The position numbers and the translations under genes are program-made. 64,000 nt of DNA, taken from NCBI RefSeq assembly GCF_000725805.1, contig NZ_KL647133.1, positions 1 to 64,000 on the forward strand, in the 5' to 3' direction. Shown piece by piece: positions 26,401-34,603 of the stretch. This DNA is from Streptomyces xanthophaeus. Its GTDB lineage: Bacteria; Actinomycetota; Actinomycetes; Streptomycetales; Streptomycetaceae. The notes beneath the pieces were generated by a model. The model saw only the letters and a list, made by a program, of their open reading frames with translations, did not search any database and was not told the DNA's origin. The first letter of the stretch is position 1, and each line of letters begins with the position of its first letter.

Positions 26401-27683
26401 ACGCACGGGACGGCGACGAGGTCGGGAGCCTGAGCGAGCACGACGGCGCGGTGCTCGCCCTCTGCGCCACCGCCCTCGACGGGAGGCCGGTACTGGTCAG
26501 CGCCGGCGCGGACGAGACGGTGCGGCTCTGGGACCCGGAGACCGGCGCTCAGCTCTCCCTGTGGCACGGCCACGCGGGCTCGGTCTACTCGGTGTGCGCC
26601 CTCCACGCCGGTTCCCAGGTCCGCCTGGCCAGCAGCGGGGACGACCGCGTCATCCACATCTGGGATCCGGCGAGCGGTGAACCCACGGCCTTGGCGGAGG
26701 ACGAGGAGGAGGACACCTTCGACGTCGCCTGCGTGGCCCGTACGGCATCCGGGATGCTCATGGCGACCGCAAGGGTCAACGGCCGGGAAACCGAGATCAG
26801 GGACCCCGTCTCCTGGGACAAGGTCCGCAGTCTGCCGACGGGAGCCGTGCAGGCGATCTGCCGGGTGACGGTCGCCGGGCGGTCCTACTTCGCCGTCGCC
26901 GCCCAGGAAATCGCGCTCTGGGATCCCGAGACCGGCGAGCAGACCGGCCTGTTCAAGCACCCCCACCTCCTGTACCTGTACGTCAACTCGCTCTGTGCCA
27001 TCCGATTCGGCACCACCCCGGTGCTGGTGGCCTCGGCGGGCACCTCCCTCTACTTCTGGGACCTGGCGCGGGAACAGCCGGTCCACGCCTGCGAGATCGG
27101 CAAGGCGGGAGCCGGGGCGATCTGCCCGGTGCCGGTGCGTGGGCAGCTCGCCATCGCGGGCATCACGTTCAACGGGCGCGTTGCGGTGTGGGACACGGGG
27201 TCCGGCAAGCAGGTGGCCCGGATGAGCGCAGGGCGGGCCGCGTTCACCGCGCAGTGCGCCGTCCGCGTGGGCGGGCAGGTGCTGCTCGCCACCGGAACCG
27301 AGTTCGGAGTCATCCAGCTCTGGGACGTGTGTGCCCAGAAGCCCGTCGCCGTTCTCGAGGGCCACTCGGCCCGGGTGCAGCAGCTGTGGGTCTCGGTCGT
27401 CGACGGCCGCACCGTGCTGGTGAGCGCTGGTGACGACCGGTCACTGCGGGTCTGGGACCCGGAGTGCGCCCGGCCTCTGGTGGACATCCCGGTCCACCAC
27501 GTGATCCAGTGCGCGGCTCAGGCGGGATCCGACATCACGGTCAGTCTGAACGCAGGAACGCTCGGGGTCCGGTTGGATCTCACGGGGCGGCATCCCGGCC
27601 CTGCCGAGAGCCGGGGGAACGCGTTCCCCGGCAACAGGGAAGCCCGTGCGGCTGCTCAGAACGGTCACGCTTCCCGGAGATGA
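23472..27683 (+). CDS. Trypsin-like protease - STAND NTPase - WD40 protein
   Basis: A 1403-aa three-part protein. (1) A trypsin-like peptidase, residues ~20-215, with an intact triad: His52 (LSCAHVV), Asp96 (QDVAVLRL), Ser170 (SGFSGSAMW). (2) A STAND/NACHT-like NTPase: Walker A GSPGVGKS at 289-296, Walker B VVIDALDEA at ~386-394, then helical and winged-helix parts to ~740. (3) WD40 repeats from ~760 to ~1375, with about 13 WD-type ends (RIWDP, RLWDP, HIWDP, AVWDT, QLWDV), enough for two propellers. GTG 23472 follows GGAGGGG; an ATG at 23499 is an alternative. STAND proteins sense a ligand with the repeat domain, oligomerise and switch on the effector, here proteolysis. Convergent with a sister gene at 27771. 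Confidence 0.9.
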   Translation: MGGSATGLVMDNQRSRPTKDSWVAAVHGSDTDEASLGSAFVLDAHRVLSCAHVVRAAVDAGAGLWVAFPKAEEHDTVRIPVREIVLPPAARQRTQDVAVLRLAGPVPASRIPRLRCPSPDDMVGRDWWAFGFPGGEVLGNSAAGVIGEALGYGWARLDTQSRYTVKSGFSGSAMWSPEYDAIVGMVGQASGEGDARALSLWQVDRIFPEEGIAGLAAWTVEAAGESALASWGWALGTDPEAPRHWRPRARGVGIDTEKGFRFRGRTAALTTIVDWIEDLPARKALVVTGSPGVGKSAVLGRIVTTADREIADMLPSDDTAVRTPVGSISCAVHAKGKTALDVAVEIAAAASAALPDDIEYLPENLREALKVRASARDDGVPPDFTVVIDALDEAVTPQQARLIIRRIITPLVETCTDLNIRVIVGSRRRDDAGDLLASFGRALSLVDLDEPRFFEQGDLRSYTLATLQIRGDERHDSPYADHLTAEPVASRIAEMADRNFLVAGLVARAHGLHDREAVRPEEIAFIPTVDGALRDYLDRIQPVHGCAAGSVLTALAFAEAPGFSLALWRLAIVALGGPVIPEDALSAFARSSAANFLVESGGERRDTVYRLFHQALDDTLISARAELHTRREDERALARAMIAEGERAGWEHADQYVHRSLSGHAEAGGVLDELLIKEEYLLHADLRRLLPMTDRADSELAVSRAKFIRRTPQALNAGPSQRIALFSVTEAQQGLGRVYRELALSAPYRARWSTVVPGREEAVLDGHTRWSYALHTLTAGGRELMASAGGDGTVRIWDPVLGEVLHVMEGHTDEVRSIASVRLGTTEALASAGRDGKIRLWDPLVGEPLGEIDGDANGYSALCSFTCDGRPLLAAARTADFTVQLFDPATGERIAAFEGHDDWVTSLCAITLDGVTLLASAGEDGVTRLWDPATGATRWSVSHLGNWQWTTDLCAIEVRGRTLIAGAGYDDVIRLWDARDGDEVGSLSEHDGAVLALCATALDGRPVLVSAGADETVRLWDPETGAQLSLWHGHAGSVYSVCALHAGSQVRLASSGDDRVIHIWDPASGEPTALAEDEEEDTFDVACVARTASGMLMATARVNGRETEIRDPVSWDKVRSLPTGAVQAICRVTVAGRSYFAVAAQEIALWDPETGEQTGLFKHPHLLYLYVNSLCAIRFGTTPVLVASAGTSLYFWDLAREQPVHACEIGKAGAGAICPVPVRGQLAIAGITFNGRVAVWDTGSGKQVARMSAGRAAFTAQCAVRVGGQVLLATGTEFGVIQLWDVCAQKPVAVLEGHSARVQQLWVSVVDGRTVLVSAGDDRSLRVWDPECARPLVDIPVHHVIQCAAQAGSDITVSLNAGTLGVRLDLTGRHPGPAESRGNAFPGNREARAAAQNGHASRR

Positions 27684-27770
27684 CGTACGGGCCGGGCTGT
27701 CGCGGCCCACCGCCACCGCCACCGCCACCAGCGCACTCCGGGACGGCGGTGACCTGTTGCGCGGCCGTCC

Positions 27771-30700
27771 TCACGGAGCCGTCGTCGGACGGGTCCCGAA
27801 CGGGTGGAGCCTGGCGCGCAGCTCCCACGACTTGTTGAGGGAAGCCTCATGGGCTTCAGGGTCCGCCGCAGCGAGGTCGCGCCGGATCTCGATGGCTTCC
27901 CCGACCGCGGCGAGCGCTTCCTGCCATCGGCGCAGGACGCCCAGAGCGAGGGCGAGGCTGTGCAGGTTCCTGGCCAGGTTCGGTCGGTGGACGTCGGGCA
28001 GACGTTCCGCGAGGCCGCGGTAGACGGCCACGGCCCGGGTGACGGCGGCCAGGGCTTCGTCCCTCCGGTTCAGGGCGCTCAGCGACAGGAACGACCGGTC
28101 CAGTGCGGTCGCGAGGCCCGCCAGGTAGGCGTCCGGGTGAACCGCGGCGAGGCCCCCGTACATCGCGACTGCCCGCTCGGCCGCGGCAAGCGCGTCCTGG
28201 TGCCGGCCCACGTCGCGGAGTCTGGCGGAGAGGTTGCTCTCCACCCGTGCGAGATCCGGGAGGTATGCGGCGGGGTACCTCTCGGCGAGCGCGCGGTACG
28301 TGTCGACGGCCTCCTCGGACGCGGCCAGGGCCTCCTCGTGGCGCCCCAGGGCGCCCAGTTCGACCGACAGGTTCCCGAGGACCATGGCGAGGTTGGGGAG
28401 GTGCGCGTCGGGTCGGCTCTCGGCGAGGCCACGGCAGGTGGCCAGGACGCTTTCGATGGCGGACAGGGCTTCCTCACGCCGCCCCGTGGCGGCCAGTCTC
28501 ACCGCATGGTTGTTCGTGATCAGGGCGAGGACGGGGAGGTACTCGTCCGGGTCGAGGTCGGCCAGCAGGCTATGGGCACTCAGCGCCTGCTCGGCCGCTG
28601 TCAGCGCTTCCTCATGCCGTTCCACCTCACCCAGGCGGGTGGACAGGTTGTTCAGCGCCATTGCATAGGACGGGAAATGCTCCACGAAGGATGCCTGGGC
28701 CAGGCGGTGCCGAATCCGTACGGTGCTCTCGATGACGGTCAGCGCGTCTTCCTGCCGACCCAAGGCGCTCAGTCGGTTCGACAGGTTGTTCAGGGCCTTC
28801 GCGAAATCGTGCAGATAGGAGTCCGGATCGGCCCGGGCGAGGTCGCGGAACACAGCGGCGGCCTCCTCCACCGCTGCCAGCGCCTCCTCCTGCCGTCCCA
28901 GCTCGCTCAGCCTGTTGGAGTGCTCGTTCAGCGCCCTCGCGAGGCGTGGCAGCCGGTCGGGCTCGTCTTCCGGCAGCGCGCGACAGCCGTCTGCGAGCCG
29001 CCCGGAGGCCTCAGCGGCCCAGACGGCGAGACGTCGGCTGGACTGCGGGAGCAGGCCGACGAGGCGTTGCAGGCCATCCGTTCCGATGTCGCCGCCGGTG
29101 ATCCGCTCCAGCGCGGCGAACAGGGGGCCGGGATACTCGGTCTGGGTGGCGACGTCGATGAGTTGCGGTGCCAGGTGACCGCCGTGCCGAACGCACAGTT
29201 CGGTCAACTGCTCGTCCAGGCGGCCTTCGACGTCGGGGTGCGCGGCGGCCCGGCTGTAGACGGTCAGCAGTTGCGCCGCCTGCTGGGCGTCCGTGTCCGG
29301 TGCCAGGTACTCGGCCAGGAGAGGATCGGCCTCGAGGCGCAGCCCGATGAAGCGTTCTGCCAGCCGGTCGGGGTGGAGGCTTCCCCACAGGCGGCCCCGG
29401 ACCGAGGGTGGGAAGAGCGCGGTCAACCAGGAGCTGACGGCAGCCCGCCGATCACGTGGCTGATCCGCGAGCGTGGGTACGCGCCGCAGCGCATTGTCGG
29501 CCTGCTGCTCGTCGGCGGCGCCGACGAGCAGCGCAGCGGTGACCGCGTCGCGGAGGGTGGTCCCGGTGAGATCGGGAGCCACGCCCGCGACCCCGGCCAC
29601 GCGGGTCCAGTAGCGGCTCTCGTGGCCGAGCAGACGCTTCTCCGCACCGTGGTGAGGCACCGCCGTGGTGGCGGCCTCCGGCGCTTCGGCACGGTCGAGC
29701 AGGTCTGCGAGAGCGGTCATCAGCAGGGTCAGTGCATTGTCCAGGCCGTCCCGGGCGAGCCGTGGAGTGGGCAGAGCCGTGGCCAGGACCGGCCAGTCGT
29801 GGTGCTCGTAGCCCTGAACCTGCGGCAGCGCGGCGGCAAAGGCCTGCACGGCTGCCCAGTAGGACTTGACGCGGTCCGGCGGATCGGGGTCCAACGGAGG
29901 AAGGGCGACCACCGCGGTGCTCTCGAGGTAGTCCTGCATGGTGCTGGTGAAGGTCTGCGCCCGGCTCCACCAGTCCCCGGCCGTTCGGGCCAGCAGCAGG
30001 ATCTTGAACGGCGTGCCGCCGCCGTGCTCGGCGGCGGCCTCCGCAAGCCCCGCGAGCTGGCTGGTTCGTGCCTCGGCATAGTCGACGACGACCAGCAGGG
30101 GTTTGGCGGCGTGCCGCAGGACCCGCACCTCGGCGGCGGTGGCCTCGGAGTGTGGCCACAGTACGGCCCAGCTCTCGGCCGCGAGGGTGTCGGCGAGGTG
30201 GTGGGCGAGCCGGGTCTTGCCCTGTCCGCCGGGTCCGTGGAGGAGCAAGGCACCGAAGCCGGCCTGGCCGCACCACGCCTCCAGCCTCGCTATCGACTCC
30301 TCACGGCCGCGGAAGGGCACCGTCTGCCGGTCCGCTGCGAGCAGTGCCGCGGGCGACTGCGGGCCGCGGGCGGGCGTGGCTTTCACGGCGGCCAGGTCCT
30401 GGAACTCCACCGCCTCCAGCGACCGTGGGCCGGCGCCGTGTGCGGCCAGGGCGGCACGGAACGACGCATCGTGGTGCAGCACGTAGGCGGGGACGACCTT
30501 CAGCGCGGCATGCCCGGAGTGTGCCGACTCGGCGAGGACCACGCCCGTCAGCAGGCGGTCGCAGAACATCGCGGCGCCCGACAGCCCGCCCCATGGCGAA
30601 GAGGCGGTGGTCGGCCAGCTCCGTGGGTACGCCGCCAGGTCCATGACGTACTGGTTGCGCACGTAGCCGCTGCCCGGGTTCACCCGGCCGCGTTGCTGAC

Positions 30701-31052
30701 CGGCCTCGACCGCCGTCGCGGGGCGCTGGACCAGTTCGGGCACGCCCCAGGTCTCGCACTCCTGGCCGGGCCGGGAGGTGACGAGGCGCCCCCAGCGCAC
30801 CTCTGCTCCCCGAGGAGGACGCCAGCGGTCGTCGGTGACCAGGACCAGTGCGGCGTCGTCGGTGCCGCCCGGTGTCCCGCACCACACGGTTTCGCCCAGG
30901 AACTTCCGCTCGCCGCCCGGATGGAAGACCCCTACGCGTCCGCCCTTGCGTGCCACGACGTGCGCCGAGGTGAGCACCAGCCGCGGCCCCACCGCATACC
31001 CTGATCCCGGCCCGCCAGGCCCGGTGACCGCCACAAGCCTTGCCTCGTCCAC
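27771..31052 (-). CDS. Trypsin-like protease - P-loop NTPase - TPR protein
   Basis: A 1093-aa protein with the same logic as its convergent neighbour but a different sensor. A trypsin-like domain (residues ~8-200) keeps His31 (LTSAHVV), an Asp at 65/66 (TDDAALVLV) and Ser158 (WGGLSGAAMF). A P-loop NTPase follows, with Walker A GPGGQGKT at 273-280 and Walker B LLVVVDYAEAR near 325. Tetratricopeptide-like repeats run from ~720 to 1080, each about 42 residues, with the phrase LNNLSNRLSALGRQEEAL recurring in variants. GTG start at 31052. It is 42 bp downstream of the Trypco2 gene on the same strand. Likely role: sensing by TPRs and NTPase-gated proteolysis in a conflict system. Confidence 0.88.
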   Translation of the reverse strand: MDEARLVAVTGPGGPGSGYAVGPRLVLTSAHVVARKGGRVGVFHPGGERKFLGETVWCGTPGGTDDAALVLVTDDRWRPPRGAEVRWGRLVTSRPGQECETWGVPELVQRPATAVEAGQQRGRVNPGSGYVRNQYVMDLAAYPRSWPTTASSPWGGLSGAAMFCDRLLTGVVLAESAHSGHAALKVVPAYVLHHDASFRAALAAHGAGPRSLEAVEFQDLAAVKATPARGPQSPAALLAADRQTVPFRGREESIARLEAWCGQAGFGALLLHGPGGQGKTRLAHHLADTLAAESWAVLWPHSEATAAEVRVLRHAAKPLLVVVDYAEARTSQLAGLAEAAAEHGGGTPFKILLLARTAGDWWSRAQTFTSTMQDYLESTAVVALPPLDPDPPDRVKSYWAAVQAFAAALPQVQGYEHHDWPVLATALPTPRLARDGLDNALTLLMTALADLLDRAEAPEAATTAVPHHGAEKRLLGHESRYWTRVAGVAGVAPDLTGTTLRDAVTAALLVGAADEQQADNALRRVPTLADQPRDRRAAVSSWLTALFPPSVRGRLWGSLHPDRLAERFIGLRLEADPLLAEYLAPDTDAQQAAQLLTVYSRAAAHPDVEGRLDEQLTELCVRHGGHLAPQLIDVATQTEYPGPLFAALERITGGDIGTDGLQRLVGLLPQSSRRLAVWAAEASGRLADGCRALPEDEPDRLPRLARALNEHSNRLSELGRQEEALAAVEEAAAVFRDLARADPDSYLHDFAKALNNLSNRLSALGRQEDALTVIESTVRIRHRLAQASFVEHFPSYAMALNNLSTRLGEVERHEEALTAAEQALSAHSLLADLDPDEYLPVLALITNNHAVRLAATGRREEALSAIESVLATCRGLAESRPDAHLPNLAMVLGNLSVELGALGRHEEALAASEEAVDTYRALAERYPAAYLPDLARVESNLSARLRDVGRHQDALAAAERAVAMYGGLAAVHPDAYLAGLATALDRSFLSLSALNRRDEALAAVTRAVAVYRGLAERLPDVHRPNLARNLHSLALALGVLRRWQEALAAVGEAIEIRRDLAAADPEAHEASLNKSWELRARLHPFGTRPTTAP

Positions 31053-31094
31053 CCTGCCCCCAGTGTTGTGCCGGCATCCTGTCGCAGTTGCCCG

Positions 31095-31424
31095 TCAGTG
31101 CGGGATGCGCCGACTCGTATCACCAGGCCCGTCCGGGCGGTTCTGCGAACCGCTGATCAGTAGGTCCTCACCGCTTGCGCTCCTGGGCGTCAGGGTGAAG
31201 GCGACGCGATGCGTCCGGCCTCGCGAGACACCTGCCTCGGTCTCCGCCGAGACGGCCCACAGCCGCAGGCCCCCCTTGGCCTTTCCATCGGCACGAAGCT
31301 CGACCTGGAACTCCATCTCGATCGGCCCCACCGCGAACGTGACCTCCTGGTCCGCGCCCTGAGCCGCGGCCGCCAGCAGCTCGTCGCGTACCGCCGCCAC
31401 CGCATCCACCAGAGGAATGTCCAT
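31095..31424 (-). CDS. Trypsin-co-occurring domain 2 (Trypco2) protein
   Basis: A 109-aa protein. The start MDIPLVDAVAAVRDELLAAAAQG followed by VTFAVGPIEMEFQVEL and then LRLWAVSAET... THRVAFTLTP matches the Trypco2 domain (IPL..AI..LR.EL, F.VGPVE.E, WVVS, H.V.LTLTP). ATG at 31424 with GGGTGGGG upstream; a GTG at 31433 is in frame. It is the first gene of the leftward pair with the trypsin-NTPase-TPR gene. Trypco2 partners are believed to keep the protease-NTPase partner in check or help assemble it. Confidence 0.83.
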   Translation of the reverse strand: MDIPLVDAVAAVRDELLAAAAQGADQEVTFAVGPIEMEFQVELRADGKAKGGLRLWAVSAETEAGVSRGRTHRVAFTLTPRSASGEDLLISGSQNRPDGPGDTSRRIPH

Positions 31425-31630
31425 CGACCCCACCCGTTCCTGATGTCACATCAGTTTGATGCTTCCAGGGTAGAAGGCCGGGCGTCCTGCGCGCAGCCCG
31501 ACCACCGAAGCGTCGCTCGGCCCACCGGAGCGCGGACCGAGTCACGTGGTCCCGCAGGAGTCGGCCCCGACGGGAGCCGAGGGACCGGGCGGTCCCGCTG
31601 ACCACGGGTGAGGTCCTCGTGGTCAGCGGC

Positions 31631-32623
31631 TCAGTTCCGGGTGGCCGGCAGCCATCCGTTCTGGACGGCGTGGGCGCCGGCCTGGAAACGGCTGCGGGCA
31701 CCGAGCGCGTCCATGAGCTCGGCGGCGATGCGGCGGGCGGTCCGGGGGGAGACCCCGAGGCGTTTGGCGATGGCCTCGTCGGTGAGGCCCTGGAGCAGCA
31801 GGTGGAGCGTCTCGCGGTGCTGGCGGGTCAGCCCGTCCATATCGCGTTCCACCATGGTGCCCAGCGGGGTGGCGGACTGCCAGACGCTCTCGAAGAGGGC
31901 GCACAGCGCGGCGATGGTGCCCCCGTAGGTGAGCACCACCACGCCGGCCTGGGCGTCGTCGGTGTCCAGCGGCAGCACGGCCTCGCGCCGGTCCGAAATG
32001 ATCATCCGGATCGGCAGGGTGGGGGCGGTGCGGACCTGTCCGCCGCGCTGGCTCAGCCAGTCCACGTGATCGAGGGTGGGCTGGTGGTTGCGGACACTGT
32101 CGAGGTAGACGGTACGCATGGTGATGCCGCGGTCGAGGAGCTCGATGTTGGGGCCCTGGCTGGCTTCCAGGTCGCCGGCGGTGTGCGCCCCGCCGGGTGC
32201 GAACGTCATGATCTCGTGGCGGGTGGTGGCGGCGAGCCGTGCCAGGCGTTCGCGGATCTCCTCCGGCCCGTGCAGGCTCTCCACGCCGACGCTGTGCGGC
32301 CGCAGCGCGGAGCACTCTGCTATCAGTTGCGCGGCGGCGGCCCGGGAGGCCTCCACCTTCTGCTGGTGGGCGGCCAGTTCGGCCTGCTGGCGGGCCAGCA
32401 GCAGCTCCATGGCGTCTTCCGGGTTCAGCGGCCGGAAACCGCCCTCTTCCCGGCCCGAGGGCCGTACGAGAGCGAGGGCGCTGAGCCGGTTCAGGCACTC
32501 GCGCAGCACGGTCTCGTCAAGGGCGAGGCGACGGGTCAGCTCTCCCACCCCGTCGTCGGGGTGGACGAGGAGGGCGCGATAGACGCGTTCGGCCTCACGG
32601 TCGAGGCCCAGGAGTTCCAGCAT
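31631..32623 (-). CDS. LuxR-type HTH regulator with TrmB-like N-terminus
   Basis: A 330-aa protein. The N-terminal ~65 residues form a TrmB-like winged helix (LDREAERVYRALLVHPDDGVGELTRRLALDE). A short coiled coil (ARQQAELAAHQQKVEASRAAAAQL) and a phospholipase-D-like or sensor region follow. The C-terminus is a LuxR helix-turn-helix (LLLQGLTDEAIAKRLGVSPRTARRIAAELMDALGARSRFQAGAHA, residues ~275-322). This architecture is common in actinobacterial regulators next to peptide or natural-product genes. It is divergent from small genes at 32788-33694. A 10-bp palindrome GACCATGGTC lies at 32704-32713 in that gap. Confidence 0.83.
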   Translation of the reverse strand: MLELLGLDREAERVYRALLVHPDDGVGELTRRLALDETVLRECLNRLSALALVRPSGREEGGFRPLNPEDAMELLLARQQAELAAHQQKVEASRAAAAQLIAECSALRPHSVGVESLHGPEEIRERLARLAATTRHEIMTFAPGGAHTAGDLEASQGPNIELLDRGITMRTVYLDSVRNHQPTLDHVDWLSQRGGQVRTAPTLPIRMIISDRREAVLPLDTDDAQAGVVVLTYGGTIAALCALFESVWQSATPLGTMVERDMDGLTRQHRETLHLLLQGLTDEAIAKRLGVSPRTARRIAAELMDALGARSRFQAGAHAVQNGWLPATRN

Positions 32624-32787
32624 GGATTCGTCTCACCGATACGGGTAGGGGGCTTCCCCTTGGGCATGGACGTCGATTTTATGCGCCTCCCGCAGGCGTA
32701 GTTGACCATGGTCGGTTCCTGTTCCTGCATAAACAGTCCCGCCCGGCCGCCTGTACGGAAACAACGCGTGCTGCCCAGGATGACGGC

Positions 32788-33153
32788 ATGTATCTCGTGC
32801 ATGTCCGACTCCACGCTCCGGACCACACCCGTTTCCCTCCGGACGCCGCGCAAATGTTCCTGGGCTGCGCCCACGACGGGGAGGGCGCGGAACACGTCAG
32901 CACCCACACCGACGGTCCGGAAGGACCGGTCGTGGGCTTCTACCTGACGGCCCGCTCCTTGGCGGCCGCGGAACACACCGCGGTGGTCGTCTGCCGCAGG
33001 GCCCTTCACCTGCACCCTGCGCTCGCCGGCCTGTCCGTGCGGGACAGCGGGGCCGTGCTGGTCCCGGAGTACTGGGACGGTCTCCTGCGATCCGATGGAC
33101 GGGATATGCAGTTGCAGGATCCGTCCACCGGCAATCCCTTCCACCCGTTCTGA
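32788..33153 (+). CDS. Hypothetical protein (121 aa)
   Basis: ATG at 32788 with AGGA upstream. A soluble protein starting MYLVHVRLHAPDHTRFPPDAAQ, with a middle segment GFYLTARSLAAAEHTAVVVCRRALHLHP that reads as a helix-strand pair. No known motif, signal peptide or membrane segment. It lies immediately downstream of the LuxR/TrmB regulator's divergent promoter and upstream of two exported peptide genes, so it may be regulated together with them. Confidence 0.6.
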   Translation: MYLVHVRLHAPDHTRFPPDAAQMFLGCAHDGEGAEHVSTHTDGPEGPVVGFYLTARSLAAAEHTAVVVCRRALHLHPALAGLSVRDSGAVLVPEYWDGLLRSDGRDMQLQDPSTGNPFHPF

Positions 33154-33257
33154 AGACGCAGCAGAGTAAGGACATCGGCCGGACCAGCCGACACCGGGGA
33201 ACCGCAGGGGGCACCCGGGAAAAGTAATCACAAAGACTTCACCCCGAGGGGAACCCG

Positions 33258-33473
33258 ATGACCGTGTTTGCCATCCGAGCCGCCAGGACCGTCGCCGTCG
33301 CATTTCTCGCCATCGGCGCGTTGAACCTGCCGCATTCGGCCACCGCGGACACCGTCACGGAATCGCAGCACACCGTCGTCGCGGGCTCTGCAGACCTTCC
33401 CGGCCACGTGGACCTCGACTCGACGGGCAACCGCGGGAACAAGGACCGGGAGGACGTCACATGGGGCCACTGA
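33258..33473 (+). CDS. Small secreted peptide (71 aa)
   Basis: ATG at 33258 after GAGGGGAACCCG. The first 30 residues (MTVFAIRAARTVAVAFLAIG... SATA) form a signal peptide with an Ala-x-Ala cleavage site, leaving a ~41-residue hydrophilic mature part ending REDVTWGH without cysteines. Not recognised. Its neighbour at 33536 is also a short exported peptide; both sit next to a LuxR-type regulator, which would suit a secreted signal, but this is inference. Confidence 0.6.
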   Translation: MTVFAIRAARTVAVAFLAIGALNLPHSATADTVTESQHTVVAGSADLPGHVDLDSTGNRGNKDREDVTWGH

Positions 33474-33535
33474 AACCGGTGCACGTCCTGCCGCTTCCAG
33501 CCCTTCCGCTTTCCCTTTCCCGAACCGGGGTCACC

Positions 33536-33694
33536 ATGTTCCGCCGTCTCTTCGCCACCCTGGTCGTGCCGGCCGTCGCAGTCCTCGCCTTCGCCTCTGT
33601 GGGCGAAGAGCCCTCCGGGCGCGGCGGTGACAGCGGATCGTCCCTCGTCACCTCGCTGGACCGGCCGATGCGCGACGTGCCGCTCTGCTGCTGA
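33536..33694 (+). CDS. Small exported peptide ending in Cys-Cys (52 aa)
   Basis: ATG at 33536 (MFRRLFATLVVPAVAVLAF...), a typical short signal sequence or anchor. A ~30-residue Gly/Ser/Asp-rich part follows, ending RDVPLCC. The frame is open from ATG 33461, which overlaps the end of the preceding gene, but that extension (Pro/Leu-rich) lacks a ribosome binding site of its own. The terminal Cys-Cys is unusual for a secreted peptide. Coding status moderately supported. Confidence 0.45.
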   Translation: MFRRLFATLVVPAVAVLAFASVGEEPSGRGGDSGSSLVTSLDRPMRDVPLCC

Positions 33695-33800
33695 CCCGCT
33701 CTTCTTTCCCTTTCACCCCAGCTTTGAAGAACCGCCGGGACACCGGCGCCCGTTGTCGTGCCGAAAATCGCACCGAGAGAACAGAGAACGTGGAGGACGC

Positions 33801-34559
33801 ATGTCGGCCAGGATGAAGCATTCGCCGGACCATGAGGACGAGTCTTACGACGTCGTCCAGCACCAGGACCCGGCCCGGAACCGCCTGACCCCCGTCATCC
33901 AGCTCCCGCCGGACGCCGCCCTCACCGTGGTCGATGCCCTGACCGAGGTGGTACGGGAAGCGCACCGGCGCGAGCGCACCGACCCCACGCCGCACGGCGC
34001 CGTCAAGCGGGCGCAGGAATTCGAGGAAGGCGACGTCTTCATGGTCGAGCCGCCTTTCGAGGGGTTCGTCTCCTGCCGCTACCTCATGGACTTCTACGAT
34101 GTCCGGGACAGGAACATCTGCTCGCGCATGCACATACACACCGGGCTCCGGTTCGTGCGCATGATGACGGGTCCCGATACCACCATCAGGGTTTCGAGCC
34201 TCGTTCCGGTCGATGTGTTTTCCTCACCGGGCTGGAACGGCGGCCCGCTGGAGACCTTCGTCGATCTGCTCCCGGACGTCCCGGCTCCGCACACCAGGGA
34301 GCGGTACAACGTCATCGTGCCCCCGAACTCGTGGGTGGACATGCAGGTGCCCTGCGGAGTCTCGCACCAGTTCAATGCCGTGGGCCCGAACGCCGTTGTC
34401 GACTCGGTGCATCCGGAGGAATCGCTGGAAACCCGGCGTGAGGGCATGTCGGGATACAAGATGATGGCGCAGACGATCTTCCTGGCCAAGGAGAGGGACG
34501 CGGCGCTGACCTGCCTCGAGACACGGGGAACCCTGGTGGCGGCCGACGCCGCGAGCTGA
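33801..34559 (+). CDS. Cupin-like protein (252 aa)
   Basis: ATG at 33801 after GGAGG. The central part looks like a cupin beta-barrel: CSRMHIHTGLRFVRMMTG gives two His (HxH) and the second motif contains VPCGVSHQFNAVGPNAVVDSVHPEE with a third His, consistent with a metal site. The N-terminal ~60 residues are acidic and helical. Exact family not recognised; an oxygenase, isomerase or sugar-nucleotide binding protein are possible. It is convergent with the XRE-TPR regulator gene and may be an outlying member of the cluster. Confidence 0.6.
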   Translation: MSARMKHSPDHEDESYDVVQHQDPARNRLTPVIQLPPDAALTVVDALTEVVREAHRRERTDPTPHGAVKRAQEFEEGDVFMVEPPFEGFVSCRYLMDFYDVRDRNICSRMHIHTGLRFVRMMTGPDTTIRVSSLVPVDVFSSPGWNGGPLETFVDLLPDVPAPHTRERYNVIVPPNSWVDMQVPCGVSHQFNAVGPNAVVDSVHPEESLETRREGMSGYKMMAQTIFLAKERDAALTCLETRGTLVAADAAS

Positions 34560-34603
34560 CCCCGCGGGAGGTGTCCCGTGCTGCCTCCCCGCGTTCGGCC
34601 GCG

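Noticed and set aside
27707..27729. CCACCG tandem repeat between the two convergent protease-NTPase genes
   Set aside because: Short, low-complexity GC repeat in a non-coding 87-bp gap; no evidence of function.
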